This document shows positions 61,651 to 64,000 of a stretch of 64,000 nt of DNA, in pieces (the first letter of the stretch is position 1; each line of letters begins with the position of its first letter). The notes below the pieces were generated by a model, which saw only the letters and a list, made by a program, of their open reading frames with translations, was not told where the DNA came from and did not search any database. The stretch comes from Chinchilla lanigera. Its lineage: Eukaryota; Chordata; Mammalia; Rodentia; Chinchillidae. The DNA is taken from contig NW_004955470.1 in assembly GCF_000276665.1 (NCBI RefSeq), positions 1,557,533-1,621,532 of the forward strand. Reading direction: 5' to 3'. The position numbers were made by a program, and so were the translations under genes.

Positions 61651-62159
61651 AGCTAGGGACAAGATGAAGTCCCAAAGTCATGCCTCCTGACCAACTGCCT
61701 TCTATTAAGCCCCACTTCCAAAATTTCCAATACCTCCCAATAATGCCATCAAATTATGAACCCATCAATGGATTAATTCACTGATAAATGTTCAAGTCCT
61801 CATGATCCAATCAGCTTTGAACACATGAGCTTTTTCGGGGAAACGTTAGCTATGCAAACCATAGCTATGCCCGGGAAAAACCAAAGGAACTGCAAAGTGT
61901 AGGCACATGGAGTCTGACATCATCCAAGCTCCATCAGGCAAACTGGGAGACTGCGGTTACAGAGGAGGAAAGAAAGGGTCTAGTCCAAAGACCAGCAACC
62001 GACTGCAGATGTCTAAGGAAAACACTATTTGTACCCAGTTAGCATTCTACAACCTCTTTGCTCTGAAATTTTAAAATAACATTCTTTTCTGGTTTATCAC
62101 AGAGCAGTATCTTTTAGAAATTCTTACAGTATTTTACAGTTTGTTTTTCCCCTTCTGAG

Positions 62160-62480
62160 TAACTAGCAAACATTTTTCCAAAGTAGGTGTCTTTTTAAGC
62201 TATGGTTACACTGTAATTAATGACTAGGGACCTAGTATTCCATCACAGGGATGTGTGGCTAATCCCTGACTGTTGGGCACTGAGGCTTTAAGGGTTTTTT
62301 TTTCTAATGTAACAATGCCACAGTGAGTATTTTCTGAGGGCTTGGTTTTGGTTTTTGCATGATTATTGCCTTTTTTAAGGTTAAGATATGGATAGCTGTT
62401 TCCCCAAACGTAACTTTACACTCCTCCACCAGCACCTGAGGGCACCATTTCTTTGATGCTCCTTAACATAGATGTGGTTC
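62160..62480 (-). mobile_element. L1 ORF2 fragment
   Basis: Reverse L1: ATGTAACAATGCCACAGTGA, TACACTCCTCCACCAGCACC. Confidence 0.5.
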
Positions 62481-62564
62481 TATTTGTTTTCATCTTTCCT
62501 AGTTTAATAGGTAAAATTTCTGTTCCTCTGCTTACTCTAATAAAATTGAACATCATTATTGGCT

Positions 62565-62603
62565 ATTGACTATATACATATATATATGTATATATATATA
62601 TAT
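62565..62603 (+). repeat. (TA)n tract
   Basis: Imperfect TATATA/CATATA array. Confidence 0.9.
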
Positions 62604-62639
62604 TTTTTATAACCTTCCTATTCACACATATCCTTTGCC

Positions 62640-63430
62640 CATTTTTCCCCTTACAGACTCTTCTATAAAAAAATGTATTAGAACATGTTTACAGTGCATG
62701 TATTTTACAACCATCCTGGGGAGCTGGTACATGTACATAATACAGCTTGTTTCTTTTTTTAATCCACTTCCCTCCTCCCTCCCTGCCTCCTCCTTTAATT
62801 CCTCGCTCCCCTTTTCATTCCTGTTGATGTTATTAATCTCAGTTCATGCTTACTGCACACAGTGTCCACACGCATTGAGGTTACTAGGCTTCGGCAGGTG
62901 GCCTGCCTTCGCTCTGTCTCCCATCCCTTCCCCTCTGCCCCTTGCCCTTTCTGCAAGACATCCTTTCCCCTTGTCTCCTATCTTTTATTTTTCTTTGCAT
63001 TCTGCCTCACTGAAACGAGACACCACACAGTATTCAAGCCTGCGTGTCTGATTTAGTTCACGCAACACTGTATTTTCCAGGTGCATTCATTTTCCTATAA
63101 ACGCCTCAAATTTGACCTTTATAACCAAGTAGTATTCTGCTATATGGTACTGTAGTCTCTTTTCTTAATTATTTCTAAGAGCATTTTGTATACTGAAAAT
63201 ATTAATCCTTTGTCTCCTATGCTACAGCTTTTGTTTTTAAATTTTGTCTGTAAGGTTTTTTTTTAAAAAAATCACTTAGCCTTTTGGCTAAAATCAACTG
63301 GGTTTTTCTGGATGGTTATAGAGTTAACTCAGTATCTTTGTTTCTGCTTTATGTGATTAGGCAAGTATTTACATCATAAGGCTAAAATGTATTCATGTTT
63401 TCTTCTAAATCTCATTTAAAATATTAAAGA
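62640..63430 (-). mobile_element. L1 3' UTR and ORF2 end
   Basis: The reverse of a C/T-rich L1 3' UTR (62760-62960), then GATTTAGTTCACGCAACACT, GTAGTATTCTGCTATATGG and AATATTAATCCTTTGTCTCC. It is disrupted. Confidence 0.6.
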
Positions 63431-64000
63431 TTCAACTTATTAAAATGTATTCTCATCTAACTTGAAGTCACTTTAGTTGCAGGATGATTCAGAATCTTTG
63501 TTTTTCTTTTCCCACATGGTTAGCAACTGTTCCAACCATCTCAGTCACGTAGGGGTTTCTCAACAGTAGTAACTACTAACATTTGCGGCTGATTAACTCT
63601 TTGTGGTGGTGCAGGGTGTTTTATACACTGTAGATTTTAGCACCATTCCCTGACCTCCATAACTGCATCCCCCTACCCCACTTACAACAACGGAAACCAT
63701 CTCCAGACCTCACGTGTCCATAAGGGGACAAAATTAGCTCCAGCTGAGAACCACGGCATTATCCTTCCCCCAAGTGATGTGAAATACTGTACCATTTTTA
63801 CCATGCAGTAAATTCTTATCTATAGTATATTCCCAGGTCTACTTCAATCAACCCCAATCAGATGGTCCTTATTCTGAACTAGTAGTACCAAACTATTTTC
63901 ATGATTGTGATTCTGTATTAACTTGCAAGTCAGTTTACAGTTTACATTGTCTCCCAGCCTCTCTCTTTCTTAATCCTCCGTGAAGACTTCATTTTCCTGA

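Larger units (their letters stand above)
61190..61865 (-). mobile_element. MaLR-like LTR, reverse, split by an ID SINE
   Basis: Reverse MaLR pattern: ATTGCTATGACAAAATATCT, GCTCACGGTTTCAGAGG, CATCATGGCAGAAGGGAATG, CAATACCTCCCAATAATGCC, CATGAGCTTTTTCGGGG. It holds an ID SINE and a (TG)n tract. Confidence 0.65.

Overview
This is a stretch of a mammalian, most likely rodent, nuclear genome. Coding sequence is split into short exons with GT/AG borders. The DNA between exons is full of B1-type (7SL-derived) SINEs, tRNA-derived ID-type SINEs, LINE-1 fragments, MaLR-type LTRs, MIR/L2 relics and microsatellites. The B1 plus ID combination points to a rodent. The ID sequence type made me think of a castorimorph (beaver or kangaroo rat), but that is a weak inference. 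Two runs of N (35079-35263 and 57781-58014) are assembly gaps. No bacterial or phage genes, CRISPR array or defence system is present.

Region 1 (1-23.7 kb, + strand) holds the 3' seven coding exons of CKAP2L, the mitotic spindle protein also called Radmis. The exons are at 1598-1649, 5516-6744, 10293-10500, 17817-17972, 19489-19552, 20818-21007 and 22515-22740. All phases join, there are no internal stops, and every junction in the window has GT/AG. The part in the window encodes about 707 residues. About 35 N-terminal residues and the promoter lie to the left of the window. The 3' UTR follows, with a candidate ATTAAA signal near 23.71 kb, and an LTR-like repeat begins just after it.

Region 2 (28.8-33.6 kb) begins with a CpG-rich block (about 28.83-29.42 kb). 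On the - strand it then holds the wreck of NT5DC4, a cytosolic 5'-nucleotidase-domain (HAD-fold) gene related to NT5C2. Twelve exon remnants are recognisable between 33601 and 29784, in the right order. They carry at least three in-frame stop codons, five frame-disrupting deletions, one lost acceptor and several lost donors, so the gene looks dead. CKAP2L and NT5DC4 are tail to tail, as I recall them lying beside the IL1 cluster on human chromosome 2; SLC20A1 would be expected beyond the right edge.

Region 3 (33.6-64 kb) is intergenic with no convincing gene. It holds LTR and LINE-1 debris, SINEs, microsatellites and a CpG-containing patch with a textbook NRF1 palindrome near 42.33 kb. It also contains the most unusual structures of the window. 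One is a 223-bp inverted copy, about 97% identical to its source, set between a 33-bp direct repeat (source 47521-47743, copy 48914-49136). Another is a small mosaic at 60946-61087 that looks stitched from three pieces of nearby sequence. A third is a pair of adjoining perfect hairpins at 50970-51029. The first two suggest template-switching or templated-insertion repair events.
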